IMG/VR virus record: IMGVR_UViG_3300035678_000005
Span: 1-32,788 of that record
Strand: one strand, 5' to 3'
DNA from: a virus
DNA: 32,788 nt
Shown in pieces: positions 21,429 through 29,737 of the stretch (positions are counted from its first letter, which is position 1; every line of letters begins with the position of its first letter). A model generated the notes under the pieces. That model saw only the letters and a list, made by a program, of their open reading frames with translations. It did not search any database and was not told the DNA's origin. Made by a program: the position numbers and the translations under genes.

Positions 21429-22213
21429 GCCTTGGACTCGTCAATCCCGTCGGGCGTCTCGGTGGTCACCGGAGGGAGCGCCTTCAGGATCGTGTCCAGC
21501 GCAGCGTCCATCTCAGCCTGACGCTGAGCATCGGTCTCGGTGTCGGTGTTCTGGACGATCTGCCGGGTGAAGTTGTTCCCGGCAACGGTCATCTGCTGGC
21601 TGTACTTCGTGATCGCGCGGACGGCGTTCGCCACGTTCTGGCGGGTGTTGTCCTGGATCTGTACCGTGCACGCCTTCTGGTACGCCTTCAGGTCAGCGAT
21701 CGCGGCGAGGATCTTGTCCACGTCGGCCATGGTGAGTTCTCCGTTCTGTACTGCCGGGGGAGGGGTCGGCGGTGTCGGCTTGCTGCCGGAAGCACCGGTC
21801 GTGATCCAGCGGGACGTATCGCTGGCAGCGGCACGAGTCCGTTCGATCGAAATGTGCATGTGATGGATGTGCGGATTCGGGCCGGTGTACTTCCGTTTCG
21901 CGAACGCGTACGTGCGGCTGTAGATGAACCCGTCGTGGATCACGTACCAGGTGCGTAGATCGGCCTTCAGCACCTGGAGCATCCGGTTGAAGTCGATATC
22001 GGCGGTCGTGACATCGATCGCGCGGACGACACCGCCCGCGTTCCAGTCCGGGTTGTGGTCGGACGGGCGTGCCTGATGCGACGCGTCACCGATCGACCCG
22101 TCCGACGCCTTGGATCGGTTCGGCCAGAGCTGATCGATTTCCTTGATCAGCTCGACCAGCGACGGCGCGAGGTACCAGCTCCCGCCGGATCCGCGCCCGG
22201 ATGTCTGGACCAC
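21425..22213 (-). CDS. Endolysin, M15-type peptidase, 262 aa
   Basis: A cell wall peptidase. DASHQARPSDHNPDW (43-57), RAIDVT with D67, and PHIHHMHISIE with H120 match M15-type zinc D,D/L,D-peptidases; likely zinc ligands are H53, D67 and H120. After a Pro-rich linker (about 145-155) comes a helical region (about 162-240, DKILAAIADLKAYQKA) that may oligomerise or bind the wall. M162 has its own GGAG and could start a second, 101-aa product (21425-21730). The GTG start at 22213 shares one base with the preceding stop. Holin follows. Confidence 0.85.
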   Translation of the reverse strand: MVQTSGRGSGGSWYLAPSLVELIKEIDQLWPNRSKASDGSIGDASHQARPSDHNPDWNAGGVVRAIDVTTADIDFNRMLQVLKADLRTWYVIHDGFIYSRTYAFAKRKYTGPNPHIHHMHISIERTRAAASDTSRWITTGASGSKPTPPTPPPAVQNGELTMADVDKILAAIADLKAYQKACTVQIQDNTRQNVANAVRAITKYSQQMTVAGNNFTRQIVQNTDTETDAQRQAEMDAALDTILKALPPVTTETPDGIDESKA

Positions 22214-22446
22214 TACTCCCCCTCCGTGTAGAACTCGACCGACTGATACCGCTTGAATACGTCACCGATCGTGAACCCGGCGGCCTCCAGCGCGTTCCGC
22301 GCGACGATGACGGCAAGGTCTGCCGCCGATTCATCGGCGGGTGGCATTCCGTTGAGTAGCGATACCTGTAGCCGGGTGCCGTTGGGGTGAAAAGCCTGCA
22401 CTGTGTACTGACCGACAGATTCTTTGACGGGGTCTCCGAAAGACAT
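22213..22446 (-). CDS. Small hypothetical protein in lysis region, 77 aa
   Basis: Function not recognised. A strand-rich N-terminus (VGQYTVQAFHPNGTRLQVSL) precedes a helix (SAADLAVIVARNALEAAGFT) and a short end. No membrane segment or Cys. It lies between the putative receptor-binding protein and the endolysin, with 11 bp before and a one-base overlap after. Confidence 0.65.
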   Translation of the reverse strand: MSFGDPVKESVGQYTVQAFHPNGTRLQVSLLNGMPPADESAADLAVIVARNALEAAGFTIGDVFKRYQSVEFYTEGE

Positions 22447-22457
22447 TTCGCTATCTC

Positions 22458-22982
22458 CTATGCGCTTCCGCGACGTACGGCAGAAATCCGGGATCGGCCC
22501 CCACCGCTGGACAGGATATGGGTGTCTGTGCCCCCGACAGAGTTACGCTGCGCCCATAGGGTCAGCACGTCCCCGGCAGCGCACTGGATCACCCGGTGAC
22601 CGGACCCGCTGGCGTGCAACTGCAACGCTGGCTGATCGACGGTAGAGCTTCCCTGAGAGTTCAGCATCATCCGCGTTTCGGTGTTCGGGATCAGAACGCC
22701 GTTCTGGTAGACCGCGCACGCACAGGACGTGTTGACGATGTTTCCGGGGGCGGTAGATGTGTTGTTGGCGTTGCCAACGCCTGTCCAGTTCAGATCGTAG
22801 ATCCCGGCTACCCCGATGGTCAGCCCGTTCAGCTCTGTGATCTGCTCGTAGACGCCGTTCGCTCCGGAGAGCAGATGGTCGAAGTTCGTTGCAGGCGTCT
22901 GGTAGTACACGGGTTTGAGCTGGAGCCGACCGTTGCTCGGGTCAACCTTGAAGTCGTTGCTGTCGATACAGATCGACGCCAT
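22458..22982 (-). CDS. Putative receptor-binding tail protein, paralogue 2, 174 aa
   Basis: Probably a virion tip protein. It shares several blocks with the 228-aa product upstream: YQTPATNF versus YQSPDAAATF, VYEQITELNGLTI versus VWEQLTELPAVTV, NGVLIPNTETR versus NGIQVPNTETR, and GDVLTLWAQR versus NDVLTLWAKR. The spacing of strands (GIYDLNWTGVGNAN, VYQNGVLIPN, LTLWAQRN) resembles C1q/TNF-like jelly rolls found in receptor-binding proteins of phages. The pair probably arose by tandem duplication. Start at ATG 22982 behind CGGAG. Confidence 0.7.
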   Translation of the reverse strand: MASICIDSNDFKVDPSNGRLQLKPVYYQTPATNFDHLLSGANGVYEQITELNGLTIGVAGIYDLNWTGVGNANNTSTAPGNIVNTSCACAVYQNGVLIPNTETRMMLNSQGSSTVDQPALQLHASGSGHRVIQCAAGDVLTLWAQRNSVGGTDTHILSSGGGRSRISAVRRGSA

Positions 22983-22986
22983 CGCT

Positions 22987-23673
22987 CTACGCTCCGATCC
23001 GCGCGGCGACGATCCGTGCGCGCCCGCTGTCGTTCGAGATCACCTGATACGCGATACCGGTCTGTGCATTGTTCGAAGACCGCTTCGCCCAGAGGGTGAG
23101 CACGTCATTCGCTTGACATGCGATCACACGTGCTCCCTTCGCCCCACCGTGGAGCTGCATGGAAGGGATCACCATAGTGCCAGTGGGTGCGCCCTGTGAC
23201 TCCAAAATGGCGCGAGTTTCGGTGTTCGGGACCTGGATCCCGTTGCGGTACAGAGAGACGGATACTTCCGCCCGAATAGCCCCCGTTACGGTTTGGCCGC
23301 TTCCGGTTATCGGGATCGTGGCGTTACCCGCAGCTTCCCAGTTCACCAGGTACGTACCGTTCTGGAGGACTGTCACGGCTGGAAGCTCGGTCAGCTGTTC
23401 CCACACGTTCGCAGCAGAGGCAATGTCATGCGTGAACGTCGCAGCAGCGTCCGGCGACTGGTAGAACACCGCCGGGGTGTTGTTCCCGACGCAGGTTCGT
23501 ACGTCGGTGCAATCGACCCGCAGACCAGCGCCGACAGCCTTCAGCAAGTTGCCGGTAGCCGGGTCCAGGATCGGTGCGCCGCTGATGACGCCTCCGATCA
23601 GACTCAGGTCGAGCGTCGGGGTGTCCGCGACACCGACCGAGCCGGACGCACTCGAACAGCCACAACGTGCCAT
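22987..23673 (-). CDS. Putative receptor-binding tail protein, paralogue 1, 228 aa
   Basis: The N-terminal 70 residues (starting MARCGCSSASG, then strands and VDCTDVRTCVG) are absent from the shorter paralogue and may attach the protein to the tail; the C-terminal 155 residues form the shared jelly-roll-like domain (TYLVNWEAAGNA, SLYRNGIQVPNTETR, DVLTLWAKRSSN). ATG 23673 follows GGAGGGCTGACCC. Gene order after the minor tail proteins and before lysis genes supports host recognition. Confidence 0.7.
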   Translation of the reverse strand: MARCGCSSASGSVGVADTPTLDLSLIGGVISGAPILDPATGNLLKAVGAGLRVDCTDVRTCVGNNTPAVFYQSPDAAATFTHDIASAANVWEQLTELPAVTVLQNGTYLVNWEAAGNATIPITGSGQTVTGAIRAEVSVSLYRNGIQVPNTETRAILESQGAPTGTMVIPSMQLHGGAKGARVIACQANDVLTLWAKRSSNNAQTGIAYQVISNDSGRARIVAARIGA

Positions 23674-23708
23674 GGGTCAGCCCTCCAATCCGGGGAACAG
23701 TTTACGGG

Positions 23709-24752
23709 TCATGCGCTCGGGTCCGTTCCTATCGCGGCGAACACCGGCTGGACAGTTTCGCCCTGCCCGGCGGCGTACGTGACATTCAGCTGAGTCAGCC
23801 GGAGATCCTGCACGGCGGTCTTGCACGTGCAGTCGATCGCGACCGGTACCGTCACGCCGGGCACCAGATCGTTGATGCAGACCGGCGCGCTGGGTGCCAG
23901 CCCGGCCCCGTTCGGTGGCTGCACCTGGACGGGCGGTGGGTTGTTCCCGTTGACGATCCCGCGTGCCTGACTGGCCGCTGTGCCGTTCGTGGTGATCCGG
24001 TCGTCATTCACCAGCCGCTCCACCAGCCCGTAGTACGGGTCCACCCCACCGAACGACCCGACCACCCCCGATGCCTCGGAACCGGTCACGACAGCCTTTG
24101 TAGCTGCCGCTGTGCCGTCGTTGATCGTGCACAGGTCCCCCTGGAAGTCATCGCACGTCAGCAGCGTCAGACGACCGATAGAGGCTCCCGCGTTCATAAG
24201 CACGATCCGTCGTCCGATCGTGGTGAAGTCGAGCGACCCCTGCGCAAGATCCTTCAGCGCGTCATACACCAGTTTGGAGTTCGCCGGATAGTTCCGGTCC
24301 GACACCACGCCGGTGCCGTACGTCGTCAGCCATTGCAGAACATCCGGGTCGTCCGGGCCGAACGCGTCCAGCAGTAGATCCTTGGCGATCGACACGGACC
24401 CCTGCGCCGCCGACACGTGGCTGTTGTGGATCACCCGGACCGAAGACCAGTTCAGCACGTCCTTGGCGACGATCGTCACACCGGACTGGCAGAACACCGG
24501 CACCTCGATCGGCCCGCACCAGACCTCGTCACCGTTACGGCTGATGTGCAGCTCGTGTGACCAGGCATCGATCTGGTCGAGCTTCCCGCAGCAGTCCGCC
24601 GGGAGAGTCACCTTCGCGGACGAGATGTCGTCCAGGGTCCGTGACCACTCCAGCGTCTCCACGTCGAACACTCCGAGCGGGTAGCTGTCGCCCCGGTACG
24701 TCACCGAGACCTCGTACTTGACACCGTCTTCCTCGCACAGCCTGCATGTCAT
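23709..24752 (-). CDS. Minor tail protein, 347 aa
   Basis: A tail-tip protein with a strand-rich N-terminus (KYEVSVTYRGDSYPLGVFDV, then LEWSRTLDDISSAKVTLP) typical of phage tail proteins of the Gp37-like/ baseplate-hub group, a helical middle (SVSIAKDLLLDAFG), and a C-terminal strand domain after a Pro-rich linker (GNNPPPVQVQPPNG). Eleven Cys, including MTCRLCEEDG and DCTCK. ATG 24752 is preferred over the upstream TTG at 24776: it lies 4 nt after the preceding stop and behind GGGAG. Family membership is tentative. Confidence 0.7.
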   Translation of the reverse strand: MTCRLCEEDGVKYEVSVTYRGDSYPLGVFDVETLEWSRTLDDISSAKVTLPADCCGKLDQIDAWSHELHISRNGDEVWCGPIEVPVFCQSGVTIVAKDVLNWSSVRVIHNSHVSAAQGSVSIAKDLLLDAFGPDDPDVLQWLTTYGTGVVSDRNYPANSKLVYDALKDLAQGSLDFTTIGRRIVLMNAGASIGRLTLLTCDDFQGDLCTINDGTAAATKAVVTGSEASGVVGSFGGVDPYYGLVERLVNDDRITTNGTAASQARGIVNGNNPPPVQVQPPNGAGLAPSAPVCINDLVPGVTVPVAIDCTCKTAVQDLRLTQLNVTYAAGQGETVQPVFAAIGTDPSA

Positions 24753-24756
24753 CAGA

Positions 24757-26085
24757 TCAACACTCCCGGACCGCAATAGAGGCTGAGATGGACGCGTCCG
24801 GAGCGACCGTCCCGGCGTCGGCGGTCACGCACAGGGAGTACTCCACGTCACCGCAGGGGATCTCTGGGAACCGGAACGGCAGCGCGCCGCCGACGGCACC
24901 CAGCAGCGCTTTCGCGTCCGTCGGGCCGGACCCCGGACAGTTGATCGTGACTGTCTGCGTGGTGCCATCCATGACGAACGTGGAGTTCTTCGGAATCCGC
25001 GACAGCGTCACCTCGCCGCACGCGGTGCAGGGGTCGAGATCGTCCACCGGCTGGTCGAGCGGGTTCGCGATGAACGTAATCTTGACCTGACGGAGATCCT
25101 TCGACCCGGCCTTGACAGTGATGATCGGGACGCCTTCGGACCACTCCGGAATCGAGGTGCTCGGGATCGTCGCGCACGCCCGCGACTCGGTCAGCGGGAC
25201 GCAGATACAGGGGTTGATCGGCACCGGCGGTTTCGGCGGTGCGGGCGGCGCCGCGCACCCCGGGTCCACGATGCAGTCGGGCAGGTCCGCACAGAGCAGG
25301 TTGTCGGCGGGGCACACGTCCCCGGCCCCGATCGGCACCCATGTCGGGCACCCGAGATCAACGCTCGTATCGAACGGCACGTCCGTCGCGGCCACGACCG
25401 GCGGGCGGAACACGCACGGCTCGGACGCGGTCAACGTGAACCGCACCTGGAGCAGGTCAGCCGAATCCGGGTGGCAGCTGCACGACTGCCCGAACCGGTC
25501 GGTGATCTCCGGGGAGCTGGTCAGCTTGACGCCCTTGAGCGTCCTCAGGTGCGGCACGATATCGGCCACCGGGTTGGCGGTCCACGTCGGGCAGCAGTCC
25601 AGGAACAACAGGTCTTCCCCGTCGCAGTCGTCCCCGCAGACCGAGCCCCGTAGCGCGGTCTTCAGCCACCGGAACCCGTACGACACCGCGCACCCGGTCT
25701 TCCCGAGCAACAGACCGGTGACGATGACCTGTGGGCTGTTCAGCACCTCCGACCCGATGAACGATCCACGCCCGGACGCACGCTGTGTCGTCTCCCGTGT
25801 GATCTGGCCGGATCCGAGCCCGTCGATCGATGTCACATAGAACCCGCTGAAGTCGCCGCTGTACGGCTCGGAGGGGTCGTACCACGGCGCCTGATCGGTT
25901 ACCGGGTTGGTGTAGACACCGTCCGGGTCCTCCAGTGCCACGGCCATCTCGGGTCCGCAAGAGTCACACCCGAGCACGGTCCGTCCGCCGGACCCGCAAC
26001 CGCCGTTCTGGGCGTAGGCGAACGCACGCGCCTGATTCCAGATCTCTTGCCCGCCGAGACATCCGTAGCCGGGATGACCAATCAC
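24757..26085 (-). CDS. Cys-rich minor tail protein, 442 aa
   Basis: Located directly after the tape measure gene, where distal tail or hub-adjacent proteins are encoded. It has 26 Cys by hand count, many in pairs (GCDSCGP, CGDDCDGE, DCCPTW, CSCHPD, CICVP, CTACGE), and a Pro-rich linker CAAPPAPPKPPVPINPC (about 284-300) that separates two domains. No enzymatic motif seen. It overlaps the tape measure stop by 4 bp. Cys richness is shared with several other virion genes in this operon. Confidence 0.7.
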   Translation of the reverse strand: MIGHPGYGCLGGQEIWNQARAFAYAQNGGCGSGGRTVLGCDSCGPEMAVALEDPDGVYTNPVTDQAPWYDPSEPYSGDFSGFYVTSIDGLGSGQITRETTQRASGRGSFIGSEVLNSPQVIVTGLLLGKTGCAVSYGFRWLKTALRGSVCGDDCDGEDLLFLDCCPTWTANPVADIVPHLRTLKGVKLTSSPEITDRFGQSCSCHPDSADLLQVRFTLTASEPCVFRPPVVAATDVPFDTSVDLGCPTWVPIGAGDVCPADNLLCADLPDCIVDPGCAAPPAPPKPPVPINPCICVPLTESRACATIPSTSIPEWSEGVPIITVKAGSKDLRQVKITFIANPLDQPVDDLDPCTACGEVTLSRIPKNSTFVMDGTTQTVTINCPGSGPTDAKALLGAVGGALPFRFPEIPCGDVEYSLCVTADAGTVAPDASISASIAVREC

Positions 26086-29000
26086 AAGGTGCCTCCAGCA
26101 ACAGTGATCCCGATCCGGGGACCGAACGTGTTCCGCAGGAAGTTCCGCAGCTCATGCAACGTCTCGTCTTTCGACAGCCCCTTGACCACGACCGGCATGT
26201 TGATTTCGCGCGTCTTCCCGGCGTCACGACCCCGGTCGTTCATCAGGTACCGCTCGATCAGCTCGTCCCGGCGGCGCGGCTTGGTCATCGGGATTACCAG
26301 CTCCCGGCCCGCCTCTCCGGCGATCGACGGTCCGTTGGTCATGCCGCCGTTGGCGAGCTTCGGCAGCTTCACCCCTGGCAGTGTCTTGATCCCGAGCACA
26401 CGAGCAAGACTAGTGGCCAGTACCGTGGCGAGCCGGACCATCTGGGCATCTAGCGCAGACCGCTGTTGCTTCAGCCCGGCGAGGATCCCCTGAGCCGTCT
26501 TCAGCCCGGCGCCGTACAGCGCATCCGCAGCCGTCTGACCGGTGGCGTTGGCGGTCCGGTTCAGCTGCGACTGCAACCGGTTGATCTGATCGACACCGCG
26601 CTTCCCGGCGGCAAGGATGTTCTTCCCCAGCTCCAGCCCGGCTTCCGGCCCGGCGTTGGCGATCTGCTGGAGCGCGGTCGGCCCGAGACCGGCAGACTTC
26701 AGCTGCGCTAGCACCTTGTTGAACTGGGTCGCCTGCGTAACCGCCGTCGTCAGGCTCGTCACGATCCCCTTGAACGATCGGTCCTGCATCTGCGACAGGT
26801 CGCCGGTGCGTACGATGCTCTGCGCGACCTGCTGCGCGAACTGCGCCGACTGCTGGAGCAGGTTCTTGAGGTTGTCGTTGGCAACCTTGATCCGGGCATC
26901 GATCGCGTCAGCGTTCTTGGTGATCACTGCCGCCGACCGGGACGCGGCAGCAGACAGGTCGTTGATCTGCTGCTTGACGGCAGCACTGGCAGAGTTCGCC
27001 GCCTTCAGCGCGGCAGCACGCTTGGTTTTGTCAGTGATCCCGGCGACCTGCTTCTGAACAGCAGCGGACGCGGCGGTAGCCATCTTCGTGGCGACCTTCT
27101 GCACCGCCGGGATCAGCTGATCGATACCGTTCACGAACCCCTGTCCGGTCCAGACGCCGTACTGGTGCAGCAGCTTGGACGGGGACCCGATCTTCAGAAT
27201 GTTCTTCACGGCACCGGAGACCGTGGAGGCGATCTGTCCCGCGATGTCGCGGACCTTCCCGAGTCCTGATGTCAGACCGTTGACCAGCCCCTGGATCGCG
27301 TCGCGGCCTGCTGCTGCCAGTGATCCGGCCAGCCCGGACAGGGCACTGGTGAACTGCGACGGCAGCGCCCGGAACAGCGCGACCGCATGACCGGTGCCGG
27401 AGGCGATGGCGCTCACGAACCGGCCCATGTTCCCGGTCACGAGACCGACGACCGCCGACAGAATCGAGGACACGATCCCGGTGAGCCGACCGAAGTTGGA
27501 CGCCACGAACGACACGATCCCGCCGACCGAGGACGCTACCGCCGACTGGATCCGGACAAAGTTCGAGATGACTGACGCGGCCAGCCGGGCAATAGCACCG
27601 ACCACCGAGGCGGCCACTCCGATGAGCTGCGTGAACGAGTTGATCACGCCGACGACCGGCGGGATGATCAACGCCAGCGCGGGACCGAGCACCCCGGCGA
27701 TCAGTTGCGCCACTTGCACGATGACCGGGATCAGCGGCGTCAGAGCGATCAGTAGCTGAGCCATCGCCAGCGACGACTGTGCGAGGGCAGGGATCAGCGG
27801 CAGCAGCGACGGCAGCAGGACGATGAACGCCTGAGCGATCTGCACCACGGCGTTCACCAGCAGAGGAAGCATCGGCACCAGCGCGGCGATGACCGGCGCG
27901 AGACCGGAGATCAGCGCGGCGATGAACTGCGCGAGGATCGGCTGTAGCTGCACGAACAGCGGAGTGATCGCGGCCAGCCCCTGTGCGAGCGCTCCGGCGA
28001 TCAGCCCGACCAGCGGGGTGAGCCCGGACAGCAGCTGGATCACCAACGGTGCGAGCGTAGCGAACGCGGTCACGAGCAGAGTACCGAGCTGTACCGCCAG
28101 CGGAGTGATTGCCGCCAGCAACTGTGCGAGCACAGGACCGAGCTGTGCCAGTGCGGCCCCGAGCTGGACCGACAGCTGAGCGATAACAGGCACCAGTGCG
28201 GTACCTAGCGCCTGGATCGCGGGTGTCATCGCGGAGAACAGGGCCGATACCCCCTGGAGGGCAGGTCGCAGGGTCGCGAAAATGTTGCTGAGCACCTGAC
28301 CGGCGGCAGCGATCGTACCGAAGAAATTCGCCAGTGCCTGTTGTCCGGCGGGGGTCTTCAGGAACGCGGCGAAATTGCCGGTGATGTCCTTCAGCACCTG
28401 GAGCAGACCGGCCCCGGCAGCAGCCCCCGCGCCGAACGTCGTCACGAGAATGGACCCGATGTTCTTCAGCAGCCCGAGCAGCAGCGAGGCGGCCTGGAAC
28501 GCGCCCTGCATGAAGGTTTTGAAAGACCCTGACTTGGTGACCGCGTCCGCCCAGTCGGAGAACCTCTGTGCCAGCGACTGCATCGTCCCGGCGAGCCGGA
28601 CGGCGAACGGCAGCGACGCCTGGAACAGCTGGAGGAACCCGTGCAACAGCGGCTGGACCGAGGACAGCAGCTTCGGCAGGATCACGTTCAGACCGGAGAA
28701 TATGTTGTTGATCTGGTTCGACTGCGCGGGTGCCGACAGGAACTTTGCCAGTGAGTTGGCGAACAGCGACAGAGACTTCGCTGACGCCCCGAGCTGCGTA
28801 CGCAGGATCGGCAGGTACGTCCCGGCCAGCTGCTTGATACTGGCGCCGACTCCGTTGAACAGGTTCTGCTGGACGGTCTGCTGGACGGCATGCCACGCCG
28901 GACCGAGAGCGACGATCTCTTTCACAAGCGCACGAGCTGACGGAGCGAGGTTCTTCAGCGCGGCGTCCAGCTTCTGCTGTGTGGCCGCCGACACCTTGCC

Positions 29001-29531
29001 GGTGGTGGCCAGCTCCTGCTGAGCCTTACCGGTGGCCTTCATGGCGTCGCCCACCCCCTGGAACCCGAGCACTACCGTGCCGATACCGAGCCCGAGGGCA
29101 CCCAGCACGCCGCCGAAGGCCACCGAGGCGCCTGCCGCCTGACCGATCGCGCCGGTGAGCGCTACCAGAGATGCGGTGGCCCCACCGAGAATCGTTGACA
29201 GCGGCGTTGCGGCGGTGACCAGCGACGCGGCACCGGCGGCGAACACCCGGAACAGTCCGGTGCCGACGGCCCGCGCGGCGGCGGTCTCGAACGCGCGGCT
29301 GAAGCCGTTACCGGCGTCCTTGCCGCCCTTGCCGGACTCCTTTTTGGCGGCGTTGCTGACGGCCTTCCCGTACGCCTTGCCGTCGCGGTCCCCTGACTTC
29401 TGGAACTGCTTCTCGGTGTCGCGGGAAATAGAGGAGATAGCCCGGTCCATCTGACGGCGAAAGTCAGGCTCGAATTTGTCGACATTTGCAATCACGTCGA
29501 CCGCAGCCGTCGCCAAACTGCCCACGGCCAT
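26082..29531 (-). CDS. Tape measure protein, 1149 aa
   Basis: Sets tail length and guides DNA ejection. The N-terminus AVDVIANVDKFEPDFRRQMD starts a helical segment; a long hydrophobic middle (about 400-700) is built of Pro-punctuated units such as LAAITPLAVQLGTLL and LAAITPLFVQLQPIL; near residue 800 SPSKLLHQYGVWTGQGFVNG is a motif common in tape measures; and the C-terminus has GEAGRELVIPM. At roughly 1.5 angstrom per residue the tail would be about 170 nm (rule of thumb). ATG 29531 follows AAGGGGG; an upstream in-frame start at 29564 lacks a ribosome binding site. Confidence 0.93.
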   Translation of the reverse strand: MAVGSLATAAVDVIANVDKFEPDFRRQMDRAISSISRDTEKQFQKSGDRDGKAYGKAVSNAAKKESGKGGKDAGNGFSRAFETAAARAVGTGLFRVFAAGAASLVTAATPLSTILGGATASLVALTGAIGQAAGASVAFGGVLGALGLGIGTVVLGFQGVGDAMKATGKAQQELATTGKVSAATQQKLDAALKNLAPSARALVKEIVALGPAWHAVQQTVQQNLFNGVGASIKQLAGTYLPILRTQLGASAKSLSLFANSLAKFLSAPAQSNQINNIFSGLNVILPKLLSSVQPLLHGFLQLFQASLPFAVRLAGTMQSLAQRFSDWADAVTKSGSFKTFMQGAFQAASLLLGLLKNIGSILVTTFGAGAAAGAGLLQVLKDITGNFAAFLKTPAGQQALANFFGTIAAAGQVLSNIFATLRPALQGVSALFSAMTPAIQALGTALVPVIAQLSVQLGAALAQLGPVLAQLLAAITPLAVQLGTLLVTAFATLAPLVIQLLSGLTPLVGLIAGALAQGLAAITPLFVQLQPILAQFIAALISGLAPVIAALVPMLPLLVNAVVQIAQAFIVLLPSLLPLIPALAQSSLAMAQLLIALTPLIPVIVQVAQLIAGVLGPALALIIPPVVGVINSFTQLIGVAASVVGAIARLAASVISNFVRIQSAVASSVGGIVSFVASNFGRLTGIVSSILSAVVGLVTGNMGRFVSAIASGTGHAVALFRALPSQFTSALSGLAGSLAAAGRDAIQGLVNGLTSGLGKVRDIAGQIASTVSGAVKNILKIGSPSKLLHQYGVWTGQGFVNGIDQLIPAVQKVATKMATAASAAVQKQVAGITDKTKRAAALKAANSASAAVKQQINDLSAAASRSAAVITKNADAIDARIKVANDNLKNLLQQSAQFAQQVAQSIVRTGDLSQMQDRSFKGIVTSLTTAVTQATQFNKVLAQLKSAGLGPTALQQIANAGPEAGLELGKNILAAGKRGVDQINRLQSQLNRTANATGQTAADALYGAGLKTAQGILAGLKQQRSALDAQMVRLATVLATSLARVLGIKTLPGVKLPKLANGGMTNGPSIAGEAGRELVIPMTKPRRRDELIERYLMNDRGRDAGKTREINMPVVVKGLSKDETLHELRNFLRNTFGPRIGITVAGGTL

Positions 29532-29562
29532 GTTAAACCCCCTTCCAACAGAAGGGAGTCGC

Positions 29563-29661
29563 ATGCCCGCCGACTACTGCACGGGATGCCGGGAGGCAAA
29601 GACTGCCAAACATCGACCTGTGGCCGGAAGAGACCGGACGGGCCCCTCCACCGACCGGTAG
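29563..29661 (+). CDS. Possible tiny antisense ORF, 32 aa
   Basis: ATG 29563 on the plus strand follows GAAGGGAG by 4 nt and encodes a 32-residue frame starting MPADYCTGCREAKTAK. It lies in the short gap between two minus-strand tail genes. The ribosome binding site and CxxC resemble the small early proteins of this phage, but no promoter is seen and the length allows chance. Confidence 0.2.
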   Translation: MPADYCTGCREAKTAKHRPVAGRDRTGPSTDR

Positions 29662-29737
29662 CGCACCGACTGCCATGGGTCCGGGTCACCGCCTCTCACG
29701 GTTGACGCCCGGCCCACAGCCAGTCAGCACCATCAGT

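Noticed and set aside
27031-28896. 621-codon minus-strand frame inside the tape measure gene
   Set aside because: Same strand, other frame; the product is Arg/Ala/Gly-rich without domains, while the tape measure frame has conserved motifs at both ends.
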